The position numbers and the translations under genes were made by a program. The notes under the pieces were generated by a model. That model had not been told where the DNA came from and searched no databases. It saw only the letters and a program-made list of their open reading frames with translations. 64,000 nucleotides of DNA from Symbiodinium kawagutii (lineage: Eukaryota > Sar > Dinophyceae > Suessiales > Symbiodiniaceae): the NCBI GenBank assembly GCA_009767595.1, contig VSDK01018014.1:236660-300659 (forward strand), written 5' to 3'. Of the stretch, positions 11,801 through 21,573 are shown piece after piece (the stretch's first letter is position 1; each line of letters starts with the position of its first letter).

Positions 11801-13294
11801 GCCCTCGCACAACTCAGCAAGTGGAACGCTTCCCCCATACCCACTAGGGGGTAATCCGGGGAGGATCTGTGCCAACGTCAACTGCTGCCCCTTTTCCACG
11901 ATCTCTCCGTGGTAACTTATCCTCACGTCACCTAATTTCGCTCCCCATTCTCCCACCGGGATAGACCGGGGCACTTTTTCTTTGCTCTCCGAGGTGTCAT
12001 CCATGAACACCTTCACTGCCTGGAAAAGCCTCTGTCTGGCCTCCTCTTGAGCATTGCTAACTGCTCCACTGTGAACTCTTCCGCTTCGGCCTCCTCCAGT
12101 CCACATTACATTGATCACTGTTGTGACCAATGCATGCCAGATTAGTAAGCCGCTCCTTCTGGCAACCTTTCCGGCCTTCTCCTTTTCGCCCTTGTTCTTT
12201 TTCTTTCCACTTCCTGCTGGTCCAGCCAACTTTCGGTATTCACCTGATTCGAAGAGCCGCTTGAGTTCGGCCACCGAGTCATCAAGAAGTGGCAGGGGTA
12301 AAAGACTCCTCTGTCTTTTGGTCCTTGTGCCACTGGGCCCTGACACACATCGACTCAGGTAGTGGCCAACTCCAGTCCCACTCCGATAGGCCGTCAGTGC
12401 CAAGAGAGCTCCACATTGAGCCGCACTCAGCCCACCGGTCTCTTCATTCCTCAACCATTGCCGGAGTACCTCAAGGGCTTCTTCTGATTCTTCCTCCAAG
12501 TTGCTGGAACAAGCTGTGGTCACCTCTTCGGGTCCTTCATCGGCGTCGGGCTTCTCTGGGGCTTCTTCCCCTTCTCCTTTCCTTTGCCTTTTCCTCTCCC
12601 TTTCCATGGCTTCCTCCAGCCCATCCGACCCCTGGCCCATGCGGGCCTCCGGCCTGGGTCCTTCTCCTGTCCTTCCTTCTTTCGGTCCTTCTCCGCCTCG
12701 CTGCCCTCTATCTCCTTTGCTTCCTTCTCGAAGCTTACCTGTCTTGTAGGATTCTCTCTCCTCGGGCTTCGCTCTTGCCGTGGCGTCACGGGGTTCCCCC
12801 ATCTGGAGGTCGCCCCGCCGCCGAGTCCCTACTTCACGGCTCCTCCTCCTCGGCTCTTTTGGGTCAGCTCTCGAAGCTTCTGACTTGATAGCTCCTGCTT
12901 TGCTGCCCTTCGCCTGTCCACCTCCGATGTCAGGGAAGCTCCCGTGGCCGGGATCAGTTCCAAGTGCCTGGCTGTGCTCCATCCCTGTTCGTTGAGTGAA
13001 GCCTCCAATGCTCGGATCCGTTGCATCAATAGATCCCCGAGCTCTGCCACCTTCCCTGACAACAACAGGTCTATCCCTGTTCCTAGGGTGACCAGCTCCC
13101 TGTAGTTGCGAATCCCCATGGAGGCCTGTGGATGCTGGGATAGTATCACCTGGTTCACGTACCCCATCATCTTGTACTGCATCCACTGCCCCTCGTCGTC
13201 GCCTGAGGCTTCGCTCCTGTTCGCCAGGAAGCGCTGGAGTTCTTCCATGCCGCTTTTCAGCAGCTTCCCGGGGTGTCGTTGAGATCGCCTCCAT
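8792..13294 (-). CDS. Pol polyprotein: reverse transcriptase, RNase H split by a DNMT3-like cytosine methyltransferase
   Basis: Coordinates are the whole 1500-codon open frame. The first 155 codons overlap Gag in another frame and are probably not all translated; Met165 (12802) lies 24 nt beyond the Gag stop. Numbering follows the open frame. Reverse transcriptase occupies about 530-830: a DFRGVN segment near 586, the catalytic Asp in ADDLVAAFY (D627), LPMGW near 671-675, and YLDD at 726-729. RNase H begins with SDASESGGG (D891). A complete C5-methyltransferase follows (about 933-1275): FAGIGG 941-946, ESD 965-967, SPCQ with catalytic C1016, ENV 1063-1065, a DNMT3-like RRPRLFWANL, RERLMGY and LGNSF 1254-1258. 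RNase H then resumes with HINVLELRA (E1414), LSDSQ (D1441) and LNPADEPS (D1490). It would copy element RNA to DNA; the methyltransferase would methylate cytosines. It overlaps the recombinase start by 35 bp. Confidence 0.92.
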   Translation of the reverse strand: MEAISTTPREAAEKRHGRTPALPGEQERSLRRRRGAVDAVQDDGVREPGDTIPASTGLHGDSQLQGAGHPRNRDRPVVVREGGRARGSIDATDPSIGGFTQRTGMEHSQALGTDPGHGSFPDIGGGQAKGSKAGAIKSEASRADPKEPRRRSREVGTRRRGDLQMGEPRDATARAKPEERESYKTGKLREGSKGDRGQRGGEGPKEGRTGEGPRPEARMGQGSDGLEEAMERERKRQRKGEGEEAPEKPDADEGPEEVTTACSSNLEEESEEALEVLRQWLRNEETGGLSAAQCGALLALTAYRSGTGVGHYLSRCVSGPSGTRTKRQRSLLPLPLLDDSVAELKRLFESGEYRKLAGPAGSGKKKNKGEKEKAGKVARRSGLLIWHALVTTVINVMWTGGGRSGRVHSGAVSNAQEEARQRLFQAVKVFMDDTSESKEKVPRSIPVGEWGAKLGDVRISYHGEIVEKGQQLTLAQILPGLPPSGYGGSVPLAELCEGELRRKLEDPLSNLLPEEELPDEIPAPRVHATEEQWELIAKELLDRGLVEPVEDPYVMRGKVLTNGAFGVVKPNKFLPDERQVLRLIMDFRGVNSVTKVLEGDVRTVTGAPALQHVVLPGGKVLRVSADDLVAAFYLFALPPGWSRLMTFGPKVPWRKLGVEKAGSVHIGARVLPMGWASAVGILQHAHRRLALRSPLAGGGGLLGQCEIRRDSVFPDQEMESSLWSLYLDDMSLVEVMDKRVAEELSGNPPEEQKRLRAAYAHWGIPVSLEKAQERSAKAEKLGAVLDGDAGLLKGAMKRAIDSTSLGFWLLRQDEVPRKAVQVFMGKETHTLQFRRPLFALFDYLWKTISDGDAMVKLDAKCVEEVLLAGFSQPLRFTDLRAQLNEVVTASDASESGGGMVYGSKLTKQGLRDSLAVEEALEEQPTESLEDDPQKIVVIDCFAGIGGLSRALELAGVKVHHLIVVESDPHCRHLHKVRWPGCDLWPDVSKVTRKDLEQALRKIPGITGVISGGGSPCQGLSKLSSQRQHLDDPRSRLFYDMVRIEQWLGEICQEMEIWYLNFVENVVADEADVSEMSRCLGVKPLKACSSHHSRVRRPRLFWANLKMLDHPSYTRWVSDQYDEVIFEGPTEPMELIADEGWRWRGGEADEELRLPTFTRAIPRKKPPPAPAGIAQCSESTLGLWRKDEMKFPPYTYGEQFLFHNKKLPGQVRVASATERERLMGYRTGYTEALFKKEAQDAKEASAQEVERQACLGNSFHAVTVACLLDLWLWSAGVRLDPLGSTEILRRWHQEMKEGPMGALTDRAAGSEGEAEASAGELSDACEELQPARVEWLRISQHPNLGWKDPKLLGIRLVHQFFLRRTEFRGSDVRLDLQVAYKPDAVVRTTINPDRWVWKVAQSYPWQQSEHINVLELRAILRSLEWRARTKTFHSTRFMHLSDSQICVSVLTKGRSSSRRINRLLRKVHSLCLALNAYPLWAWIASRLNPADEPSRRYAKKH
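9470..10500 (-). other. DNMT3-like C5-cytosine methyltransferase domain inside Pol
   Basis: Residues about 933-1275 of Pol. Motifs I, IV (Pro-Cys with the nucleophile C1016), VI (Glu-Asn-Val), VIII, IX and X are all present and in canonical order, so catalysis looks possible. The stretch after motif VIII resembles DNMT3 (Arg-x-Arg-x-Phe-Trp-x-Asn-Leu type) more than DNMT1. About 105 residues between motifs VIII and IX would form the target recognition region. No PWWP or ADD domain is seen. Confidence 0.92.
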
Positions 13295-14217
13295 AGTTCC
13301 TCCTCCCCCCGGGCGGAGGGCATGTGAAAACCTTCACGAGACGATCCCGAGCTCTTTGACTTGCTGTCTCCTGAGCTCTTCCTCCTCCTGCGCCTTCTCC
13401 GACTCCGACTTCTTCCTCGCTCCTTCCTTTCACTTTTGTCCTTTTCCTCCTTCTTCTTCAAGGCTGCTCGGTGCTCTATCACCCTCTTTTCCAGTAGCGA
13501 AGCAACTGATCCTTTTGGGGCAACATAGCGAGGTTCTTGTTTGGGCCCTTTCTCACGGCCCCTTTCTCTTTCCTCATCATCTCTCCCTTCACTTGGGACC
13601 CTCGCCAGAGCAGCATCCGCCCCTGATCCAACTGCCCTTGCAGCTCCCCCTGCCACATTCACGTGACCTGGAGGAGCAGCAGGCTCAGGCACCGTAACTC
13701 GGTAGTCCTTCACCCACTCCTTGAGTGCTGCCATGCCTAGCCTTGCAGTGTAGTCGCCCTGGATCATCATCATAGGGGTGATCATACGCCATCTTTCAAG
13801 ATGGATCACCAAACGGCGGTCACCTCGCACCAGCTTTTCTTTGCACCCTCGTCGAGGTCCTCCACAGACATGGTAAACCACCTGATCAACATTCAAGGTG
13901 TTCTTACCATACCAATCATAGTACTCATCACTGGCCAGGATGTGATGAGCACGGAGCATGGTGGTCCCGTAGTCGGCCCAATCTTCCAACCTGATGATGG
14001 CACGTCCTTGACCTCTGCCACGATCATCATAGCACTCATATTCAACCAGGTGACCTTTTGCCATTATCCTCTTGGCTGTCTCTTGGGCCTCAGCTCCAGC
14101 ACTCCTGGCGTCAACCCATTGGAGGTCACTCACCGGAATGCCACTCGTCAGAGCCAGCTCCCAGTCCACCAAAGTTCCTCCTTTGGCCAACAGCTCCTTT
14201 TTCAACTCCTCCGTCAT
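12829..14217 (-). CDS. Gag-like protein of the retrotransposon, 462 aa
   Basis: First frame of the element, so by position the Gag or ORF1 protein that would package the element RNA. Seen: an ordered-looking N-terminal region (residues about 1-175) with a Cys-containing stretch near 118-125; a Pro/Gly/Ala-rich linker (175-205); a highly charged segment with an Arg/Ser tract (about 252-295, including a run of Arg near 272-279); and a helical-looking C-terminal part (300-455). No CCHC zinc knuckle is visible; the basic tract could bind RNA or direct nuclear entry instead. It overlaps the longest open form of Pol by 466 bp in the minus-1 frame. I recognise no family beyond its position. The start is the first Met of the open frame. 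Confidence 0.8.
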   Translation of the reverse strand: MTEELKKELLAKGGTLVDWELALTSGIPVSDLQWVDARSAGAEAQETAKRIMAKGHLVEYECYDDRGRGQGRAIIRLEDWADYGTTMLRAHHILASDEYYDWYGKNTLNVDQVVYHVCGGPRRGCKEKLVRGDRRLVIHLERWRMITPMMMIQGDYTARLGMAALKEWVKDYRVTVPEPAAPPGHVNVAGGAARAVGSGADAALARVPSEGRDDEERERGREKGPKQEPRYVAPKGSVASLLEKRVIEHRAALKKKEEKDKSERKERGRSRSRRRRRRRKSSGDSKSKSSGSSREGFHMPSARGEEELWRRSQRHPGKLLKSGMEELQRFLANRSEASGDDEGQWMQYKMMGYVNQVILSQHPQASMGIRNYRELVTLGTGIDLLLSGKVAELGDLLMQRIRALEASLNEQGWSTARHLELIPATGASLTSEVDRRRAAKQELSSQKLRELTQKSRGGGAVK

Positions 14218-14537
14218 AGCTCAGCCAATCGGGAGGCTTCCTCCTCCGAGGGAGTAACACTGGGCTCTTGCCCAGCGGGTCAGAGGCTCAAGCCTCCCTC
14301 ACTCCCCCCCCTTGCAAGCTCCTTCCTCCTGATTGCCGCGCCAGCCACCAGCTGCTTACCCCACTACGAGGCCAGCAGCCAACACCTCCCCTCAGCCACG
14401 AGGCTGCTGGGGATCCTGCCACAGCCACCTACCTGCCACCACAAGGGTAGCCAGGTAAGCAGCAACAACCAAACCCCCTGCCAAGCCAAAGTCCTGCCCC
14501 TCGAGGAGCCTGGACCCCAGCTGGCAGGGAACCTTGA
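14218..14537 (-). other. 5' leader of the retrotransposon
   Basis: About 320 bp between the 5' repeat and the Gag-like start codon. GC-rich and rich in short purine runs on the coding strand. No promoter motif that I trust; dinoflagellate promoters lack a reliable consensus. Confidence 0.6.
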
Positions 14538-14597
14538 AGCTCAAAAGCTACCGGTTGTACCGGCTATCATGCATGACCCTCCTTTGGAGTTAACCAT
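14538..14597 (-). repeat. Split direct repeat A1 (60 bp), 5' terminus of the element
   Basis: Matches 7596-7655 without visible mismatch, at a constant offset of 6942 bp. It marks the 5' end of the element on the coding strand. Outside it the sequence is a TATATATTAATT run. Confidence 0.92.
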
Positions 14598-17289
14598 ATA
14601 TATATTAATTATGTAGGTTCATCATATGATATCATATGTGATGATGCCGCTACTATGGTAGCAACCAGCTTTGAATCAACCATTGATATTGATTATATAG
14701 GACACTGGTTGATATGGTAGGTAATGATTATAAAAACGACATGTTTGGCAACGCGGCTAAGAGATTGATACTTGTGGTCGATGGTGATCATCCGGATCAA
14801 TACGGGAGTGAGAGGAGACAATAAGCACAAATGACCAATCAGTTGTTCATGATCGCTGATCTTAGACACGTTTTTCTTTTGCAAAGGTGATAATTGCTTC
14901 AGGTCAATAGCAAATGCTTTATTCTGGCTGATTCTGCGGATTGATAGGGGGAAGAAAACCATCGTCAAACATGGGTGACCAACCCAGCAAAAACCGTGCG
15001 CTACTCCTGTGCTGGGGACGCTACTGGGTGCCTATCCTTCCCCTTCTCTGAATGTGTGCGTAGGTGAGTGCATTACATGTGTCACATGCACAGTACACCC
15101 AAGGTAAATTATGTGAGCAGTCCCAAAACAATTGATATCTGCAATATCGTAGAAAAAATCATAGTAAAAAAATAATGAAAACCTGTCTTTGGCAGTTTGT
15201 TGTACAAATATCAGTCCTGTTGGCTGGTTATACCAGTTTCGTCATCACTATTTGTCTGATACGAATGCGCCCACAGGTAGCAACCTCTGTTGTTCTCAAC
15301 GTGATTCGTTGTCAGGTCATTCCTGCCAATGATCAGCATGTTGATTGACACCCCCGCACTTGCTGATTGTTGTATATGTTTGTACCGTAGTTTCTTGCTG
15401 TTTATTGATGACTGGCTATTATTGAAGATGGGGGTGAAGGTCCATATTGACACCCCTTCAAACTTCATGACGAACTGCTCTTTCCTCATGAGGATGGTCT
15501 ACTAATTATTTATTTCCTGGAGCTCCCATCTCAACCATGTGTAAGCGCTTCAAAAAGCCATGAATCATTTCGAACACCCACTAATCAGCGACTACTGATT
15601 ATTCAGAGCTAGTAAAAAACTGACCATTGACCAATGAATAATAGCCTTCATTGTTAATTATGAACTAACCAATTTACTGACCATTATTCAGTTAATTTTG
15701 ACTTCTTAGCCTAATGATAATAGCTGGTTGGTGGTTTCAACCTCTATGAGCAATATTTGACCATCACCCAACCATCTGGTACGTGGGAAAACCAATATTA
15801 TGGTACCAAATGATTTTCCCAAGTACCAAATGATGTCAATTGACATCATGGTTGGTGGTTTGTTCATCCAACCACCAACCACCAACCAACCACCAACGAT
15901 CATGGCCTTCAGTACCAAAGATGTCAATCCAACCATCACCTGGCCGCACAGCACAATGAAACCAACCCGTGGCAATGCACAGCAAGCGGCATGGCTTGCA
16001 TCCCACACGAAGCCTGTGCCGGTTGGACCCGCAGGAGCCTGGGCCGCGGTTGGTGGTCAGTGGCTGGTTGATGATAGGGGGAATCCTGTGGATCAGACCA
16101 GGAATATTATGGTTGATGATGGGTTGACGATGGGTGATGATCATTAATGATTAATGATGTGTAATGATGAGCAATGATGGATGATGATGGGCAATGGTGG
16201 TTAATGCTTGCTAATCAGTGATCGTCAACTACCAAAAGTGAGTGAATAATTAACACATGATGTATATGGATAATTATGATGGCTAACAAAGTATGATGAT
16301 AACCTAGTGATGCTTGTATACCTGTTGTCAATATATATTGTTAGATATATATATATATGGTGAATGAAATGGCTGATGATTGATAATTGTTGGTGGTTCA
16401 TCGTGTGTAATTGAGAAACAACTTGGATGGAACAAGCACACTTTCTGGTGAGATACGACTATGCAGTTGCAGTGATTCAATATCCAACTTATATGTCATG
16501 TCGAAATGTTTCTACTTGGGTGCTGTCCCTCCTCATCCATGAATCATTCATCAGAATCTTGAATCATCTGAAGTATATTAAACACTTATCTATATACATA
16601 TGGATGTGGGTCAGAACCCTATCATTAACCATTGCTTTCCCTTTAATAATGGTTGGTTATCATGCCTCATTCTTGGTTGGTTAATATTGACCCATAGCCA
16701 TATCACAAACATGCATCATAAATCGTAGGAATCGGATTTCAATCGAAGGACCGACCCATTGGGGTTGACGAGTGGAAGTGATCTGGATACCCTGATATTC
16801 AACTCCAACACCTGCAGTTCACAGGTCGTGGCCGAGTTTATTGCATAGCCGCGGGTTGCTTACAGGACAATGCGGTGGTGAGCAAGGACACATTTACCAC
16901 TAATATATTGGGAGAAAATAAGCATGGTTTATATGGTTTATGTGGTTTATATGGCTTATATGAAATTTCTATCGTTTACTACATGTTTTGTCCAAGTGGA
17001 CGACAAACAAGACTGGAGGTGTGCCTATCGAGCTGGGCAGTCCAACGCACAATCCAAAAACAACAAAAACCCATCCAAGACTAAAAACATCCATTTCCAC
17101 TGCAGAACCCACAATGATTTCAAGTGAGACATCTTAACAAAGGCACCAACAAGACGTGCCTTTGACCGCTTCTGGACCCCTTGATTCTCGATGTTCGAAA
17201 CGCTCCGCCCTACAGGACTGACCCGATCCACCTTTTTTGGGTGACCGGGCCGCCGTTGGGGAAAGCCGCTTCTCGCCGACCGTCAGAAC
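14598..17289. other. Non-coding sequence between retrotransposon and first GC island
   Basis: AT-rich with TGATGGT words, a partial foldback copy near 15722-15800, and one GC-rich patch at 15955-16060 open on both strands. A TA run lies at 16330-16360. Confidence 0.4.
16612..16702. repeat. Dispersed repeat, family C, copy 1
   Basis: About 90-110 bp of TATCATTAACCATTGCTTTC, then TGGTTGGTTAT, then TTGACCCATAGCC. Similar units occur at 24841, 25036 and 62206. Confidence 0.6.
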
Positions 17290-17332
17290 CTAAGCTGGCG
17301 ATGTTGGAGAGCCAGGCCTCATCGTTAGCGAA
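17290..17332 (-). CDS. Candidate exon, unidentified gene
   Basis: FANDEAWLSNIASL plus one base, between AG and a GT donor in a GC-rich island. The frame continues open past the donor, so the exon may be longer. Confidence 0.3.
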
Positions 17333-18487
17333 CTGGGAATTGTTCACGTCATGGGGTGACTGTAATCAAGTCATACTATTGCCAATGAATTAATAACATG
17401 AATTATTGATCATTAATCAGTACTATCACTAAAAGTGATGACTGCAGTAAAGCACATGGTCAATGATTGTTACCACTTTTCAATAACTAATGCTCAGTAA
17501 TTATTAAGTTTGATCATGAATGGTTTACAATGTCGACTCCGAACTGCAAATCCCAAACGTGCTAGTGCCCAGAATTGCATTGTCATGAGCAAACATTGAA
17601 AACATCTGATACATGAGACTAGAAAAGCCACTGATTCGATGGTTCCTCGGACAATAATCGCCCATGTATGCGCTGTTGAACGTGATTGAGGCTTCCCATT
17701 GACAAACCAGTGACAGGGGTGACTTGCGCTTAGCGCATACAAATTTTGGATAGCATAACCAATTGACATCAGAATCTGTTGGTCTTCAAAGTCATGGGTG
17801 GTGATCAAAGTATATAATGTGGACCGTCTGGGGGTGTCCACAAATTGTGTACCCCAAAATTGGTGGCTGTAGCACCATTTGTGGACACCCTGATATCCTG
17901 CGTGATGGAAAGGAAGCTTGCCGCAGAAGCGGATTCCAATGTAGCCTCAAGACAGCTGATGGAATTTTTGACATCACAAAGCTGTTGACTCTACTGTAAT
18001 TAACAAATCGTCAGCCAGCCTCATTCACCAACCAGGAGCCACTAATCAACCAAGATTATGACATCACCTATGTACTCTCATTGGTCAACCACCTGATCTC
18101 TTGTTGGGGAACCACTACGCTCTGTTGACCCCACAACTCTCAATCCCATTTATTGAAGCAACCAAGAGTCCCATCATTAACCCTAGAGCCTTCGCTGCCT
18201 TAGCTTTATGATCAACCAGTGTTATGAACCACCGTGATCATTAACCACTATTCTTAAGCACTAGTAACCATTATCATAGCCACTACCACTACAGACCACT
18301 ATTGATCAGCTCTTGTTGAGGGTTGATTCACCTAAGCATTGGCTCTGTTAGCACTAGGTCATCATCAACCATGTTCTTAGGTTAGATATTTTCAACATAA
18401 TTAGGTTCATCAACCATGGCTATCACACCGAACCATTGAGGTTATCATCAACCATGGCTTAGGTTCATCATGGGTTCACCTTCAGAC

Positions 18488-18598
18488 CTGTTCGCAACGG
18501 CAGTGCGCGCTCGGTTTGCCCGGCACTAGGCGAGGCCCTTTGGAACAAGGCAGCTGCCTTCAACTCCTTGGGCCCGAACGTCGGGAGCAGCTTGTGAA
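18488..18598 (-). CDS. Candidate exon, unidentified gene
   Basis: Exactly 37 codons between AG and a GT donor, in a GC-rich island surrounded by AT-rich sequence. Reads LPTFGPKELKAAALFQRAS. No family recognised. Confidence 0.38.
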
Positions 18599-19092
18599 CT
18601 GTTGACGGAAAGATAAAAAGAATGCAAACAAATGCATATCTATAGACTATAGAGGTAATTTGATATAGATAAATATATACATATGTAAATATATATATAT
18701 ATATAAATAAATATATATGTAAATACTGTAAATATATATATATACACATATGTGTGTATATCTATATTAATTAATATGTTCATCTATTTAACCATTTATC
18801 CGTTAGTATATGACCTATGTATAAGCACATATACGTTTACATCTGTTCAATGTTGTACATATCTATTCAGATGTATCATATAACATATAGTTTGAAAATC
18901 ATTGGAAATCTGTGTGTAGTTCCTCCCCTGACAAAAGCTTGACAAGTTACAGTTGAGCCCATCTCAGGATCATCTCAATTAGTTGAACTGATGCATTGTC
19001 AAATCTCTGAATCCTATTAAATAATGTCACAAATTAAGAAAACCATAGGATGAGTTTTCTGTTTATGATGGATCAAGTATTAACTTTGAGTG

Positions 19093-19190
19093 CTGGTTGG
19101 TCGTTTCAACCCCTTTGAACCAGGTAAGTCAACCAACCATTTGTTACTAATCACTGGGGAAAATAAACAATGTTTGAAACCATCAACCAG
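19093..19190. repeat. Foldback element, family B, copy 2
   Basis: CTGGTTGGTCGTTTCAACCC at the left, GAAACCATCAACCAG at the right, same core words as the copy at 389. Confidence 0.72.
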
Positions 19191-19340
19191 AGTATAAATA
19201 ATGTCAAGAAAAACATCTGAAAATCTGCACCGACTCCCAGGGCCGACTGCCATAGTATCCATGTATGATTGGCAAGCAACTAAAGTGAGATGATTGCCCG
19301 TCATGGCCAAGACTAGCGACATCACCAAGAGCTACAAATG

Positions 19341-19439
19341 GTGGTTTCTCATAATAGGGGTACCCCCAAATCATCCAATCTTAGTCATTCATAGGAATAA
19401 TCCAACCATTTTGGGGGTACCCCCATTTTGAGAAGCCAT
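19341..19439. repeat. Foldback element, family A, copy 1
   Basis: About 100 bp with inverted ends: the left end reads GTGGTTTCTCATAATAGGGG and the right end is its near reverse complement. Both arms carry GGGGTACCCCC. Confidence 0.75.
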
Positions 19440-19957
19440 CAAATAGCTACAGCATGTTCTTGGCACCCATGTGGGAAGTGCTGAGCAGCAGTGTCTCCGG
19501 AACTGTTATGTGGGCACTGCCCACCTCATGAAACCCCAGTTTTGGCGGGAAAGCTTATTAGTAGAAGCAGGTCATCACAAGCATCCTCAACAGTAGCTGC
19601 TTCTACTAAGTTTTCCCGCTAAGCAGGTCTTCTTAGCTGCTGACCATCATTTACCAGCTTGTGCGTTTTTCCGAAGAGTACTTTGGCGTGGGTTACTTTT
19701 CAAGCCCCAAGCTGTGGCAAGAGCCCAAAGAGTCACCCTGATGACTACCCAGCTGAGATGTTCATTCAGGACCGTGGCTAACCAACGCTAATCAGTGCTT
19801 TGACCAATTCGAAGCTTTTCGACAACACCTCAACACTTGCCTTTCGCACCAGAGAACAAGGTAACATAGCCATCTGCAACCTCTGTCAACCATTTTTCAC
19901 CAGTATTCACAAATTTGAATCAGAATCAACCATGATAACACCCATGCTTGACCACAC

Positions 19958-20010
19958 TTCGCAATTCACTATCGCTGAAGTCGCCTCGGCCATCAACGCA
20001 TCGGCCTTTC
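19958..20010 (-). CDS. Candidate exon, unidentified gene
   Basis: AG|G acceptor and GT donor. Two frames are open: one gives KADALMAEATSAIVNCE, the other KGRCVDGRGDFSDSEL. I cannot choose between them. Confidence 0.28.
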
Positions 20011-20970
20011 CTGGAAGTGCCTAGGACGCGGTGCCGGGTGGGTGGCCACGTATCAACCCTTGCGAGCAATGACGTTAGCCATCCGCATCCACTAGTGGAT
20101 GAATAGTGCTGAGTCACTGGCCAGTCGCTATCATGTCTTTGGGGAATAAGTATTGAACTAGTATTGTAACACAAATCATAACCACTTTTGTGTGATAGCA
20201 ACTAACTCCTGGTTACATAGTCATATAACTTAACAAACATATAATTCCGTTATAACTAAAATTAGAACAACATTGATTCATTCTGCATGATTCACCAACC
20301 GGTTGCATTGGCTGGGTTGCTGCGCATCGGTTTGAAGCCATCCTCTACACGGGGACCATCCGAAACCTTCAAGTTGGGCTCCGAATACGGTATGGTAATT
20401 TCTGAAAGTAGAGAACCCGCAAAGATGGTTCGTTTATTACTATATATAAATGATTAGGGTAATGAACTGGATAATTTGGGTTTGCCAAACCACCACATAC
20501 AGTATGAACCAGCCCTCGACCAGCAATGAACCATCGTTACAAACGGCTGGATCAACGGTTTTTGCATACAAATTTGATGAGTACTTGGTGTAGCTGGAAT
20601 CAGCCATCGATGCGACATGTGACAAGTGGAGGACGCCCACCATCTGGGATGACAGCTTCCTGTGATCAAGCGAAGCCATGGAAATGATCATCCTAAGTAT
20701 CCACAACTAGGTCATTGTCGCTATGTGACAAATAGCTGGTAAATGATGATTAAGCTCTGGTTAATGATTGGTCAATGATGGTAAAAACAACAATCAGCTG
20801 AGTTTTGTGAGCATCCAGCGGGGGCATCTTTGGGGCAAATCCAACCAGCAACAGCGCAACATTCCGCGCGATCTACTATGAACATGCTATGAACCAGCTG
20901 TCAGGCTATTTGCCAGCCACTAAGCACCCGAAAATCTACTGCTGATGATTTAATTTTTCCCGTTTTCCAC

Positions 20971-21083
20971 GTGGAGGGTGGAGGTTCCCTCCAGCCATTG
21001 AGGCCGAGGCTGGCGGGGTCAGCAGCCCCGCCAACAGCGTGCGACGCAACAAAGGGGACGTCTGGGAGAAAGCGGCGGGCCAT
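20971..21083 (-). CDS. Candidate first exon, unidentified gene
   Basis: GC-rich island starting with an ATG in a good context (CCACC before it) and reading MARRFLPDVPFVASHAVGG, with a GT donor at 20969-20970. It may be the start of the gene whose later exons are the islands at 20.0, 18.5 and 17.3 kb. The plus strand is also open. Confidence 0.35.
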
Positions 21084-21417
21084 GGTGGAGGCTATGATGA
21101 GACTATCGTTAGCTAAGTTGGTTTAGAAGTGGGCGAACCACTAGGCAAATGGTAGATATAACCACAGTTAAATGGCTTTCGTAAGCCACTTATAAGTACG
21201 GCCCACCTTGTAGGACAAGCAATGATTTGATGAAAATTTGATTGTTAGTGCCTGACCCAACAGCTGGTTAATATAACAAGCGTATGAATCTGAACAAACA
21301 GTAGTTAATGATGGTTGTGGCTTTGGATGGTTGTGGCTTTGGTTCATCAGGAACCATGGATGATGGTTAATGATGCTTGGTGAATTAAAACCACCAACTA
21401 AATATCATGGCAACTGA

Positions 21418-21480
<63 letters not shown>

Positions 21481-21504
21481 GTGATCATTTGAAGATAATG
21501 AGCA

Positions 21505-21572
<68 letters not shown>

Positions 21573-21573
21573 C
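21418..21573. repeat. Two ATG microsatellites
   Basis: ATG repeats at 21418-21484 and 21508-21573 separated by a short unique stretch. Confidence 0.95.

Larger units (their letters stand above)
7385..14597 (-). mobile_element. Intact Ngaro/PAT-type tyrosine-recombinase (DIRS-like) retrotransposon carrying a DNMT3-like methyltransferase
   Basis: A 7.2-kb element read on the minus strand. Seen: a 60-bp repeat at the 5' end (14538-14597), then a Gag-like frame, a Pol frame (reverse transcriptase, RNase H, cytosine methyltransferase), a tyrosine recombinase frame, and finally 190-bp repeat, 81-bp block holding the second 60-bp repeat, and 190-bp repeat. This is the A1-ORFs-B1-A2-B2 split direct repeat layout known from PAT and Ngaro elements, which replicate through a circular DNA and insert by their recombinase. 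No target duplication is visible; both flanks are AT repeats. The paired repeats look identical by eye and all three frames are open, so I infer a recent insertion. The DIRS order normally carries a Dam-like adenine methylase if any; here it is a C5-cytosine enzyme. Confidence 0.93.

Noticed and set aside
12840-12860. CCCAAAAG as a minus-1 slippery site at the end of Gag
   Set aside because: In the Gag frame the codons are ACC CAA AAG, so the heptamer is out of register for tandem slippage.
13801-14616. 271-codon plus-strand frame over the Gag region
   Set aside because: Mirror of the GC-rich Gag gene on the other strand; Gag has the better position and composition.
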